35,719 bases of DNA from JBAZDV01 sp041669745 (GTDB lineage Archaea; Thermoplasmatota; Thermoplasmata; Methanomassiliicoccales; Methanomethylophilaceae), in assembly GCA_041669745.1 (NCBI GenBank), contig JBAYAO010000004.1:1-35719 (forward strand). Reading direction: 5' to 3'. Positions 1-7,488 of the stretch are shown piece after piece (position 1 is the stretch's first letter; each line of letters begins with the position of its first letter). The position numbers and the translations under genes are program-made. The notes under the pieces were generated by a model that was given only the letters and a program-made list of their open reading frames with translations, had not been told where the DNA came from and did no database searches.

Positions 1-75
1 ATTCAATATAAATTGAAATATATGATCAATGAAAACGAATGGACTCCTGATGACTGGAAAAACGGGCGAGGATAG
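1..75 (+). CDS. possible 3' end of an upstream gene, or a 17-codon mini-ORF
   Basis: Frame 1 is open from the window edge to a TAG at 73-75, and an internal ATG at 22 would give a 17-residue peptide ending WKNGRG. The residues are hydrophilic and could be a genuine C-terminus cut by the window edge, but the first 28 bases are very AT-rich and could equally be a promoter. If TAG were decoded as pyrrolysine the frame would run on only to TAA at 100-102. I cannot choose between these readings. Confidence 0.2.
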   Translation: MQYKLKYMINENEWTPDDWKNGRG

Positions 76-124
76 CGACCTCGGATGATGATCCCATCAT
101 AAGATGGTACGGGTGAGCCGTATC
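67..124 (+). promoter_or_regulatory. three consecutive hairpins ahead of the DUF1638 gene
   Basis: Three simple stem-loops follow one another. CGAGG (67-71) pairs with CCTCG (79-83). ATGATG (85-90) pairs with CATCAT (95-100) across a four-base loop. GGTACGG (106-112) pairs with CCGTATC (118-124) across GTGAG, with one G-T wobble. They would lie in the 5' leader of the gene starting at 160 if transcription begins in the AT-rich stretch at 5-28. Alternatively they are the 3' end of an upstream transcript. No known riboswitch consensus was recognised. Confidence 0.35.
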
Positions 125-159
125 TCCACGGATGCCGGAATAGAAAACGAGAGTGAAAC

Positions 160-819
160 ATGAGGATAGGGATATTGGGCTGTGATGCGATCCGCAATGA
201 GATCGAGATGGTAACGGCTGATGATCCGGATGTCGTCTATCGTGAATATTTGGAATTCGGATTGCATATGCAGCCCGAAGATCTGAAAAAGGCCATTCTG
301 GATAAACTGAACTCTCTGCCGGTCAGGTTGGATATCGTCTTTCTGGGCTACGGCTACTGTCAGGCGCTCAAGGGTATCCCCGACCTTGTCAAGATACCGG
401 TTGTGATGCTCGAACACGAGGACTGCATCGCGGCCATGTTGACGACCGAAAGATACAATCAGGAGAAGAAGAACGGTGGGATCACCTGGTTCTATCCTGC
501 CGGCTGGTCGACCTACGGTATGCCGGGTATAGTGAATCTGTTTCATCTTGATTGCATGAACGACGAAGGCTACGATCCAAAATTCTTCCTGGACATGCTG
601 TTCGACGGATTCTCCAGGTGCCTGTACATCGATACCGGATGCACCGAATGCACCGAAGAATGCAAAAGTAATTCAGAACACTTCGCAGAGCTTCTCGATC
701 TCAGACACGAGAGTGTGAAGGGATCATTGGATCTCATAAAAGATGCCTGGTCCGAGACGAAATCCAAGGCTGCAGAGATCTGCTCTGAAAAGAACCGACG
801 GAATCACGACACGGTCTGA
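160..819 (+). CDS. DUF1638 family protein
   Basis: This 219-residue soluble protein resembles the DUF1638 family, which from memory is common in methanogens and often lies near methylamine methyltransferase or corrinoid protein genes; its biochemical role is unknown. Visible features are the N-terminal start MRIGILGCDA, a middle region with FLGYGYCQAL and VMLEHEDCIA, and a cysteine cluster CTECTEEC around residues 160-168 that could bind a metal or cluster. There is no signal peptide or membrane segment. The start at 160 follows a GAGAGTG stretch that could act as a ribosome-binding site. The gene stands alone, convergent with the ACT-domain gene. No methyltransferase gene is visible here, so the usual context cannot be tested. 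Confidence 0.75.
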   Translation: MRIGILGCDAIRNEIEMVTADDPDVVYREYLEFGLHMQPEDLKKAILDKLNSLPVRLDIVFLGYGYCQALKGIPDLVKIPVVMLEHEDCIAAMLTTERYNQEKKNGGITWFYPAGWSTYGMPGIVNLFHLDCMNDEGYDPKFFLDMLFDGFSRCLYIDTGCTECTEECKSNSEHFAELLDLRHESVKGSLDLIKDAWSETKSKAAEICSEKNRRNHDTV

Positions 820-866
820 CATCGCCGTGAAAACGGAAGGCACTGTATCTTGAAAATCGAAAATCC

Positions 867-893
867 GGGACGGACGTGAAGAACCTCCGTTCC
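867..893 (+). terminator. hairpin after the DUF1638 gene
   Basis: GGGACGGA (867-874) pairs with TCCGTTCC (886-893), with one G-T wobble, around an 11-base loop. An overlapping alternative pairs GAACCT (881-886) with AGGTTC (898-903). It sits between two convergent stop codons. There is no strong T tract, so termination is a guess from position. Confidence 0.35.
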
Positions 894-901
894 ATGAAGG
901 T

Positions 902-1603
902 TCATTCCTTAACCGACAGTTCCGCACTCTGTATGCATTTTGTCAACACGGAATAGGCGTTGATCATATCCGACTCACCGACTATGAATATCGTATCCGT
1001 ATGGCAACTGACGGTCTCCTCGATGTTTATCCCCGCATCCGAAAGATTGGTTATCAGATAGGCGATCACACCGCTGGTGTCTACGATCTTCTCCGGTGAT
1101 TTCACGGCGATCTCGACCAGATTCTCCCTCACCTTGATTATATTGAATCTTCCGACGGTATCGACGATACGATCCTTCAGCATCTTATCGGCTATGATGG
1201 TGACTGCAGATGCTGATTGAACGACCTGCATGATCGAATTTTCATTCCAGAGGTCTTTGAAAAGATTGTCCATCTTGTGAAGGACACTCCAATCGTTTTT
1301 TGCAGTGACTATACATGTCTTGGTCCTCATCTCAAGACGACTGTCCTTCAGGATCCTGAGGATGCTCATCTCGTGATTCGTAGTTATACCTAATTTGCCA
1401 GCATATCTCCTGCAGGCGATCATGACGGCTTCCTCGTTCTCCAGATCCAGGTCCTTCATTATCATCCTTGCCAGAGATGAATAGTTTATAAGTCCCTTGG
1501 AAACACAGTCCTTTATGCTCGGATGCGCATTGATGTATATTCTCGTCTTCTCTGCAAGACTCTCCTTCGTGGGGCCCTTAGACATGTCGGATGATACTGT
1601 CAT
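902..1603 (-). CDS. ACT-domain protein of unknown ligand
   Basis: This 233-residue protein has an N-terminal helical part (about residues 15-75, including EEAVMIACRRYAGKL) followed by a region that reads like tandem ACT-type ligand-binding modules. The second module, about residues 165-230, contains GVIAYLITNLSDAGINIEET, the typical loop where ACT domains bind amino acids. Such proteins usually sense amino acids or regulate partner enzymes, but no catalytic or clear DNA-binding domain is visible. It lies just downstream of the arginine operon on the same strand, but a separate AT-rich promoter precedes it. A link to arginine sensing is only a guess. The start at 1603 is the longest; a second ATG lies at 1585. 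Confidence 0.65.
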   Translation of the reverse strand: MTVSSDMSKGPTKESLAEKTRIYINAHPSIKDCVSKGLINYSSLARMIMKDLDLENEEAVMIACRRYAGKLGITTNHEMSILRILKDSRLEMRTKTCIVTAKNDWSVLHKMDNLFKDLWNENSIMQVVQSASAVTIIADKMLKDRIVDTVGRFNIIKVRENLVEIAVKSPEKIVDTSGVIAYLITNLSDAGINIEETVSCHTDTIFIVGESDMINAYSVLTKCIQSAELSVKE

Positions 1604-1635
1604 TCAAGTATTTATGTCCTATTAAAGACAAATAG

Positions 1636-1645
1636 TATTAAAAAG
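1636..1645 (-). promoter_or_regulatory. TATA-like box for the ACT-domain gene
   Basis: On the minus strand this reads CTTTTTAATA, within the 68-base gap between the argD stop and the ACT gene. Its centre would place transcription start near 1615, leaving about 12 bases before the ATG at 1603. It suggests independent transcription from the arg operon. Confidence 0.45.
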
Positions 1646-1671
1646 TTTAAAAAATCAGACAGCTGTGTCGA

Positions 1672-2850
1672 TTATGAAAGGAAACGATCCAACAGACCTG
1701 TGACCCTCTCCACTTCCTTCACGCCGATTATCAGCGGAGGTATCAAACGTACGACATCCCCATGGCACACATTGACGAGAACACCATTATCACGGCAGAA
1801 CATCTGGAATTCCCTTGCCTTGCTGGACATCTCTATCCCTATCATCAGACCGCACCCACGCACGGCAGAGATCTCGGGACTTTCTATCTTCTTCACACGG
1901 TCCATTATCTCGGCACCCATCTTGGCGGAGTTCTCCACCAGATTCTCCTTCTTCATTATGTCTATGGTCGCGGATACCGCAGACGAGACCAATGGACTTC
2001 CGCCGAACGTCGTCCCGTGTGTTCCAGGTGTGAATACCTTTGACACCTCATCTGTGGAGACTATAGCTCCAACCGGCACTCCTCCGCCCAACGCCTTTGC
2101 CAGCGATATTATGTCAGGGACTACACCGAAATTATCGATTCCGAACCATTCTCCCGTGCGTCCCATCCCGGTCTGCACCTCATCCACTATCATCATCGAA
2201 CCGTGATCCGTACAGAGATCGCGAACCGTCTTGAAGAACTCTGCAGGCGCGGTCTTGACCCCGCCTTCGCCCTGTATAGGTTCAACAATCACGGCAGCCG
2301 TATCTTTGTTAATCATCGATTTTATCGATTCGGATGAACCGTAATCGAAATAGTCGAAGCATTTGCCTATCAGTGTCTGGAACGAATTCTGATACTTTAC
2401 CTGGCCTGTCGCTCCGAGTGCGGCGGCGGTACGTCCGTGGAATGAATTCAGCGCCGAGAGGATTCTGCCCTTCCCTGTGTAACGCACGGCTAACTTCAAT
2501 GCCCCCTCGTTCGCCTCGGCACCGCTGTTCACGAACATGGTGCGGTCCATGCCATCGGGGGTGATGGATGCCACCTTCTCCGCTGCTACGGCCTGCTCCT
2601 CGATATGGTACAGATTGGATATGTGTACCATGCGACCGACCTGCTCCTGTACCGCTTTTACCCATTCCGGATGCGCGTATCCCAAGGAATTCACGGCTAT
2701 CCCTGCGACCATATCAAGGTATTCCTTTCCTTCGGTATCGTAGAGGTATGCCCCCTTACCGTGAGTGAAGCATATATCCATGCGTCCGTTGTTCTGGAAC
2801 AGATACTTTGATCCTTTTTCCTTTACTTCTTCGAGTTCCATTTCTATCAT
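1672..2850 (-). CDS. argD: acetylornithine aminotransferase
   Basis: This class III PLP aminotransferase converts N-acetylglutamate semialdehyde to N-acetylornithine in cytoplasmic arginine synthesis. From the ATG at 2850 it is 392 residues, normal for ArgD. Visible motifs are VNSGAEANEGALKLA (residues 108-122), IVDEVQTGMGRTG (221-233) and SLAKALGGGVPVGA, with the PLP lysine near K252. The frame stays open further upstream, to 3123, but that extension lies inside argB and does not look like ArgD. The ATG at 2850 overlaps the argB TGA by one base (TGATG), so translation is coupled. It is the last gene of argC-argJ-argB-argD and ends in TAA. Some ArgD enzymes also act on succinyl-diaminopimelate, which cannot be excluded. 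Confidence 0.93.
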   Translation of the reverse strand: MIEMELEEVKEKGSKYLFQNNGRMDICFTHGKGAYLYDTEGKEYLDMVAGIAVNSLGYAHPEWVKAVQEQVGRMVHISNLYHIEEQAVAAEKVASITPDGMDRTMFVNSGAEANEGALKLAVRYTGKGRILSALNSFHGRTAAALGATGQVKYQNSFQTLIGKCFDYFDYGSSESIKSMINKDTAAVIVEPIQGEGGVKTAPAEFFKTVRDLCTDHGSMMIVDEVQTGMGRTGEWFGIDNFGVVPDIISLAKALGGGVPVGAIVSTDEVSKVFTPGTHGTTFGGSPLVSSAVSATIDIMKKENLVENSAKMGAEIMDRVKKIESPEISAVRGCGLMIGIEMSSKAREFQMFCRDNGVLVNVCHGDVVRLIPPLIIGVKEVERVTGLLDRFLS

Positions 2851-3668
2851 CACTTTGTGATTGTTGTCCCGTGTTCCACCGATCTCATCACATCTGACAC
2901 TATGGAACGCGGGTCCTTTCCGTCGACCATGCGTACCTTTGCAACACCTGCATTCAGTGCGTTGCGGCATGCATCCACTTTGGGTATCATCCCTCCGAAG
3001 ATCACACCGTCTGAGATCAGTTCGTCCACTTCTTTCAAAGTGAGCATGTCCTGTTTCGACGATGGATCGTTCATATCGAGCATTATTCCAGGAACATCCG
3101 TTATCTGGATCATCTCCCTGCACCCGATACCGGCTGCGATACCCGCGGCCATCGTATCGGCATTGATGTTCAGATGTTTCATGTCAGAATCTGCACCTAT
3201 GGGGTATATGACCAGGGTCACTCCGTCTCTGAGCATGTCCTCTATGGTCTCGATATCCACCGATCTGACTTCGCCGACGTTCTGAAGATCGACCATAGCA
3301 TCCCCCTCTTCATCCGTCACGTGTATCGGTGCCTTTTTGACACATTCGGTGACGAAATAACCCGGAATGCCTATTGCCATCACGTCTGCATTTCTGAGAG
3401 ACTCGACAACATCGGCATTGATCCTCTTCAGCACGTTCTCCGCCACTTCCAGCGTCGCATCGTCGGTGATCCTTAGGCCGGAGACCTTTACCGGCACGAT
3501 GCCTTTCTTCTGCAGTTCGGCACTGATATCCGGACCTCCGCCGTGAACTATGACGATCTTCGCACCGTCACGTATGAGACCCGCGATCTCTCCGGACAGA
3601 CGGTCCAGATCCGCCTTCCCTCCGATCGCACTGCCTCCGAATTTGATGAGGTATACATCATCCAGCAT
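2850..3668 (-). CDS. argB: acetylglutamate kinase
   Basis: This 272-residue amino acid kinase phosphorylates N-acetylglutamate. The N-terminus has the phosphate-binding YLIKFGGSAIG with catalytic-type K9, then VHGGGPDI (residues 41-48). The substrate region GLRITD and the late IPKVDACRNAL with a following catalytic-type lysine region are also present. Its length matches non-fused ArgB. Its TGA overlaps the argD ATG, and nine bases separate its ATG from the argJ stop, so it sits inside the coupled minus-strand operon. I see no clear N-terminal helix of the kind associated with arginine-feedback-inhibited hexameric kinases, so feedback control is uncertain. Confidence 0.93.
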   Translation of the reverse strand: MLDDVYLIKFGGSAIGGKADLDRLSGEIAGLIRDGAKIVIVHGGGPDISAELQKKGIVPVKVSGLRITDDATLEVAENVLKRINADVVESLRNADVMAIGIPGYFVTECVKKAPIHVTDEEGDAMVDLQNVGEVRSVDIETIEDMLRDGVTLVIYPIGADSDMKHLNINADTMAAGIAAGIGCREMIQITDVPGIMLDMNDPSSKQDMLTLKEVDELISDGVIFGGMIPKVDACRNALNAGVAKVRMVDGKDPRSIVSDVMRSVEHGTTITK

Positions 3669-3677
3669 CGTCTCACC

Positions 3678-4910
3678 TCATGTAGCGTATTCCGCATTGA
3701 TGCGTACATAGTCGTAAGTGAGATCACAGCCCCAACCGGTGGCAAACTCGTTTCCGTTGGCCAGATCCACGATTATCGTTACTTCCTTATTGTCCATCGC
3801 CATGCGTACGACCTCGACAGAACGCTCTTCCTGGAATATCGGCGCCCCCGAATCGAGAATCGGAACTTCCATATCACCGCCTTTTATGGTCAGACAGACA
3901 TTGTCCAGATCGAATTTGCATCCGCTGTTGCCCAGCGCCATCATGATGCGCCCGTAGTTGGGATCCGAACCGAAGATCGCTGATTTCACCAATGGCGAAT
4001 TGATTATTGAACGGACGGCCTTACGTGCATCCGACTTCGTCTTCGCACCAGTGACCTGCACCTCTATCAGTTTCGTAGCCCCTTCCCCGTCCAATGCGAT
4101 CGTACGGGCTATTCTGTTCATGACAAACTGCAGGGCCTCGACGAACTCGGGGTCCTTGTCCGCACATTCTGAATTAGATTTGCCGTTCGCCAACAGGATG
4201 GATGTATCGTTGGTCGACTGGTCCCCGTCCACGGACACCATGTTCATGCTGTCGTCCAGGATCTCCTGCCAGGTATCACGGAACGCGGGTGACAGATTGG
4301 CATCTGTCGTGATTAGACTCAATGTCGTTCCGTGCAATACCTTCATGTGCGGCGCTATCATCCCGCTACCCTTGGAGATGGCCCCTATGTAGACCAACGT
4401 ACCATCGCCAAGACGGACACGAACAGCACATTCCTTTTTGATTGTGTCCGTGGTCATCATCGCCTCTGCCAGGAGACCATCGGCCTCACGTCCCGTCTCC
4501 AATTCATTGGCCGCTTTGCTGATACCATATTTCACCTTGTGCATATCCATGAAACGTCCGATCAGACCTGTGGACATCACGCCCACCTCCTTGGGATCCA
4601 GATTCAGTTCTGAGGCGACCGTCTCCTTCATGGTGACCGCGTCTTCAATACCGCGACGTCCGGTGAGTGCATTTGCATTTCCGCTGTTGATCACGACAGC
4701 GGAGAGTTTAGGGGAATTCTCCCGCATCATCACTTGCACAGGTGCCGCTTTTACCGCATTGGAAGTGTATCCGACAAAAGCGTTTGCCGGAACATCTGAA
4801 TACAGAAGTGCAAGGTCCAGTGAGCGGTATTTCACACCGCTGTGCACACCTGCAGCCTTGAATCCCTGAGGAGTTGTCACTCCGCCATCGATTATTTCAA
4901 CCATTATCAT
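3678..4910 (-). CDS. argJ: glutamate N-acetyltransferase / ornithine acetyltransferase
   Basis: ArgJ moves the acetyl group from N-acetylornithine to glutamate, closing the acetyl cycle; no separate argA or argE is seen here. From the ATG at 4910 the protein is 410 residues. This start makes an ATGA overlap with the argC stop and is preferred over the longer frame to 4973; ATG 4904 is an alternative. Conserved parts include GNANALTG (residues 78-84), KGSGMIAP (180-187), LITTDAN, DGEGATKLIEVQV, and the C-terminal INAEYAT. The self-cleavage region is unusual: after GMIAPHM it reads KVLHGTTLSLITTDA, so by eye the cleavage pair is Gly194-Thr195 rather than the usual Ala-Thr, with about four extra residues before it. 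Confidence 0.92.
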   Translation of the reverse strand: MIMVEIIDGGVTTPQGFKAAGVHSGVKYRSLDLALLYSDVPANAFVGYTSNAVKAAPVQVMMRENSPKLSAVVINSGNANALTGRRGIEDAVTMKETVASELNLDPKEVGVMSTGLIGRFMDMHKVKYGISKAANELETGREADGLLAEAMMTTDTIKKECAVRVRLGDGTLVYIGAISKGSGMIAPHMKVLHGTTLSLITTDANLSPAFRDTWQEILDDSMNMVSVDGDQSTNDTSILLANGKSNSECADKDPEFVEALQFVMNRIARTIALDGEGATKLIEVQVTGAKTKSDARKAVRSIINSPLVKSAIFGSDPNYGRIMMALGNSGCKFDLDNVCLTIKGGDMEVPILDSGAPIFQEERSVEVVRMAMDNKEVTIIVDLANGNEFATGWGCDLTYDYVRINAEYAT

Positions 4911-5920
4911 ACCCCCAACCCAGGCATATCGAGGCCTGAGGTCTCTTTGAGATTGAGCATCAGATTCATGCATTGGATTGCCTGACCTGAAGCTCCCTTC
5001 ACAAGATTATCTATTGTGCCGAAAGCCACTACCTTCTTGCCAAAGACCTTGGATCCAACCTGAGCGTGATTGGATGCCACGACGGCACGGATCGATGGCT
5101 CGTCGACCACATGAACGAACGGTTCCTTCCCGTACTGTCTCTCGTATATCGACGATACCTCTTCGGATGACATGTCTTTCTTGAGGTCCAGATAGCAAGT
5201 CGATAATATGCCGCGCACTATCGGCAGGAGATGCGGGACGAACAGGACATCAGGATGGTCTTTACCGGAGAACGCCCCCAGGGCCATCTCGATCTCGGGT
5301 GTATGGCGGTGTGTACCCACGCTATACGGGATCACCGACTCGCCGCAGTAAGAATGAGTCGTACGCGGTGACGGGACCATCCCCGCACCGGATGTGCCGC
5401 TTTTAGCGTCGACAATGAATTCCTTTTCCACGACGCCCGCTTTGAAGAGAGGCGCACAGGCGAGAATGACGGCCGTGGCGTAACAACCGGGATTGGCTAC
5501 GATATCTGCACCTCTCAGTTCGTCGCGAAAAAGCTCTGGCAACCCATAGACGGCTTTTTTCAGATTTTCCGTATCCGTATGTTTGTGACCGTACCATTCT
5601 TCATACACTGACACATCTTTCATACGATAATCTCCGGAGAGGTCTATGCATTTGACGCCTTTCTCCATGAACGCCGGTATTTCGGACATGGCAACACCAT
5701 GCGGCGTAGCGACGAACACGATATCGACATCCTTATCGACGGTCCCAGTGAACTCCAAATCGACGTATCCTTTCAGATATGTATGAACATCAGATACTTT
5801 TTTTCCAACATTCTGACGGGACGTCATCGAAACGATCTCTACATCAGGGTGCGTACACAGCAAACGGGCCAACTCGCCACCTGTGTATCCCGTGCCTCCG
5901 ACAATACCGACTTTTTTCAT
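4907..5920 (-). CDS. argC: N-acetyl-gamma-glutamyl-phosphate reductase
   Basis: This 337-residue NADPH-dependent reductase makes N-acetylglutamate semialdehyde. The Rossmann start is VGIVGGTGYTGGELARLL (residues 4-21), and the catalytic cysteine is C146 in NPGCYAT. The following GTSGAGMVPS and VGTHRHTPEIE (catalytic-type histidine) fit the family. It is the first gene of the minus-strand operon. A good ribosome-binding site, GGGTGAT (5933-5927), lies six bases before the ATG, unlike the many leaderless starts in this window, so a real 5' leader is expected. Confidence 0.94.
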   Translation of the reverse strand: MKKVGIVGGTGYTGGELARLLCTHPDVEIVSMTSRQNVGKKVSDVHTYLKGYVDLEFTGTVDKDVDIVFVATPHGVAMSEIPAFMEKGVKCIDLSGDYRMKDVSVYEEWYGHKHTDTENLKKAVYGLPELFRDELRGADIVANPGCYATAVILACAPLFKAGVVEKEFIVDAKSGTSGAGMVPSPRTTHSYCGESVIPYSVGTHRHTPEIEMALGAFSGKDHPDVLFVPHLLPIVRGILSTCYLDLKKDMSSEEVSSIYERQYGKEPFVHVVDEPSIRAVVASNHAQVGSKVFGKKVVAFGTIDNLVKGASGQAIQCMNLMLNLKETSGLDMPGLGV

Positions 5921-6251
5921 CTACATATCACCCGGTGATGGTTGTTTTAAGGGAAGGCGGTAGTTTGCAATCCATTAAAAAAGTTATTGTTTATTTTCAG
6001 ACATAAAATGTCGGATATATTATGAAATATCCGATTTTGAAGTGAGAGGAACATTACGATACCTTAGGAAACAGTTTTTCATATTGTCCGTTTTCTGATC
6101 TGCTGGGTGATGTGTTTGGTCCCGTGATGTATTTTCTTCAACGGATGGACGTCTAAAACTGTACATATCCCCGGTCTTTCCGTTTCCACCCCGAACGTTA
6201 TGGTTGCATAGAACCATTTAATAACACGCGCGGCGATATGCGCCCGATAGC
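5921..6251. promoter_or_regulatory. divergent arg control region
   Basis: These 331 bases separate argC (minus) from argG (plus) and hold no convincing gene. For argG a TATA-like ATTTAATAA (6215-6223) would start RNA about seven bases before its ATG. For argC, TAATATAT on the minus strand (near 6014-6022) would give a leader of about 70 bases and lies within the inverted repeat 6011-6034. The argC leader carries a 15-codon ORF (5975 to 5928, minus strand) whose stop overlaps the argC ribosome-binding site, but it has no Arg codon. The stretch 6035-6210 shows nothing recognisable. Confidence 0.55.
6011..6034. repeat. inverted repeat, candidate arg operator
   Basis: TCGGATAT (6011-6018) and ATATCCGA (6027-6034) form a perfect 8-base inverted repeat around an 8-base spacer. 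The half-site centres are 16 bases apart, not a whole number of helical turns. The presumed argC TATA box lies inside it, so a bound repressor would block TBP. No regulator gene is adjacent. Confidence 0.5.
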
Positions 6252-7484
6252 ATGACCGAGCAATCAACCGCAAAGAAAACATCTTCGAAAAGAGATAAGG
6301 TGGTCCTCGCCTACTCCGGCGGACTCGATACGTCAGTTTCCATAAAATGGATTCAGGACAACTATAATCTCGATGTGATCGCGGTCGGTATCAATATCGG
6401 ACAGCCTCCGAGCAAAGACGATATCGTCGCACGTGCACTTAGGAACGGAGCCCTGAAAGCAGAATTCATAGATGCGAAAAAGGAATTCGTCGAAGAGTAT
6501 ATTTGGCCTTCGCTCAAAGCGAACGCGATGTATCAGAATGTATATCCACTCAGTACCGCGATCGCAAGACCGCTGATCGTCAAGGTCCTCGTGGACATCG
6601 CACACCGCGAAGGTGCGAAGTACATCGCACACGGCTGCACAGCGAAGGGAAATGATCAGGTACGTTTCGACGTTGGCATCGTCTCACTTGACCCCAAACT
6701 GGGCATCATCGGACCCATGAGAGAGTGGGTCATGACACGCGAGCAGGAGATAGACTACGCCAAAAAGAACGGCATAGAGATCACCGTCAAGAAAGAGAGC
6801 CCTTACTCCACTGATGAAAACCTCTGGGGGAGAAGCTGCGAATGCGGCATCCTGGAGGACGCGTGGCAGGAACCCCCCGAAGATGCGTGGGGATGGACGA
6901 CCAATCCCAAAGATGCACCAGACGATGCAGAATATCTTGAGATCATGTTCGAAAAGGGCATCCCCGTCGGATACAACGGCAACAGGATGTCCGGCGTGAG
7001 ACTGATCGAGGGATTGAACGGGATCGCCGCCAGACACGGCGTCGGCCGCATAGACCATGTGGAAGACCGCTTGGTAGGGATAAAGAGCAGAGAGACGTAC
7101 GAATGTCCTGCCGCAACCGTTCTCGTCACTGCGCACAGAGCAATGGAAGCTCTCACACTCCAGAAAGATGTCCTCGAGTACAAGAAAGGCGTTGAACAGA
7201 AGTTCTCTGAGCTTGCATACGATGGTCTGTGGTTCGGTGTACTTCATGATTCCATCGATGCTTTCGTGGAGAAAACACAGGAATATGTCACGGGTACGGT
7301 CCGTGTCAAACTGTTCAAGGGATCGGTCACCGTCGTGGGAAGGAAATCAGAGTATTCCCTCTATGATGAAGGACTTGCGACGTATGCCAAAGGTGATGAG
7401 TTCGATCACAAATCCGCACTCGGCTTCATATACTGCTGGGGACTTCCCAACAAAACGGCCGCAAAAGCACACAAGAAGAATTGA
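6252..7484 (+). CDS. argG: argininosuccinate synthase
   Basis: This 410-residue enzyme joins citrulline and aspartate using ATP, giving AMP and pyrophosphate. The N-type ATP pyrophosphatase loop AYSGGLDTS is at residues 20-28, after a 15-residue basic N-terminal tail longer than usual. Other family blocks are YPLSTAIARPLI, AHGCTAKGNDQVRF and ENLWGRSCECGILED. The start follows a TATA-like box at 6215-6223 at near-leaderless spacing. It is followed after four bases by argH, so the two final steps of arginine synthesis are co-transcribed, divergently from argCJBD. Confidence 0.95.
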   Translation: MTEQSTAKKTSSKRDKVVLAYSGGLDTSVSIKWIQDNYNLDVIAVGINIGQPPSKDDIVARALRNGALKAEFIDAKKEFVEEYIWPSLKANAMYQNVYPLSTAIARPLIVKVLVDIAHREGAKYIAHGCTAKGNDQVRFDVGIVSLDPKLGIIGPMREWVMTREQEIDYAKKNGIEITVKKESPYSTDENLWGRSCECGILEDAWQEPPEDAWGWTTNPKDAPDDAEYLEIMFEKGIPVGYNGNRMSGVRLIEGLNGIAARHGVGRIDHVEDRLVGIKSRETYECPAATVLVTAHRAMEALTLQKDVLEYKKGVEQKFSELAYDGLWFGVLHDSIDAFVEKTQEYVTGTVRVKLFKGSVTVVGRKSEYSLYDEGLATYAKGDEFDHKSALGFIYCWGLPNKTAAKAHKKN

Positions 7485-7488
7485 TATC

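Noticed and set aside
2851..3123. Longer ArgD with 91 extra N-terminal residues
   Set aside because: The extension lies wholly inside argB on the same strand in another frame and has no aminotransferase character; the TGATG junction gives a normal ArgD.
6035..6251. An arginine leader peptide ahead of argG
   Set aside because: The only short ORF (MYFLQRMDV) has a single Arg and lies upstream of the likely transcription start.
7168..7488. Longer ArgH starting inside argG
   Set aside because: The extra 107 residues are an out-of-frame reading of argG; the ArgH family start is at 7489.
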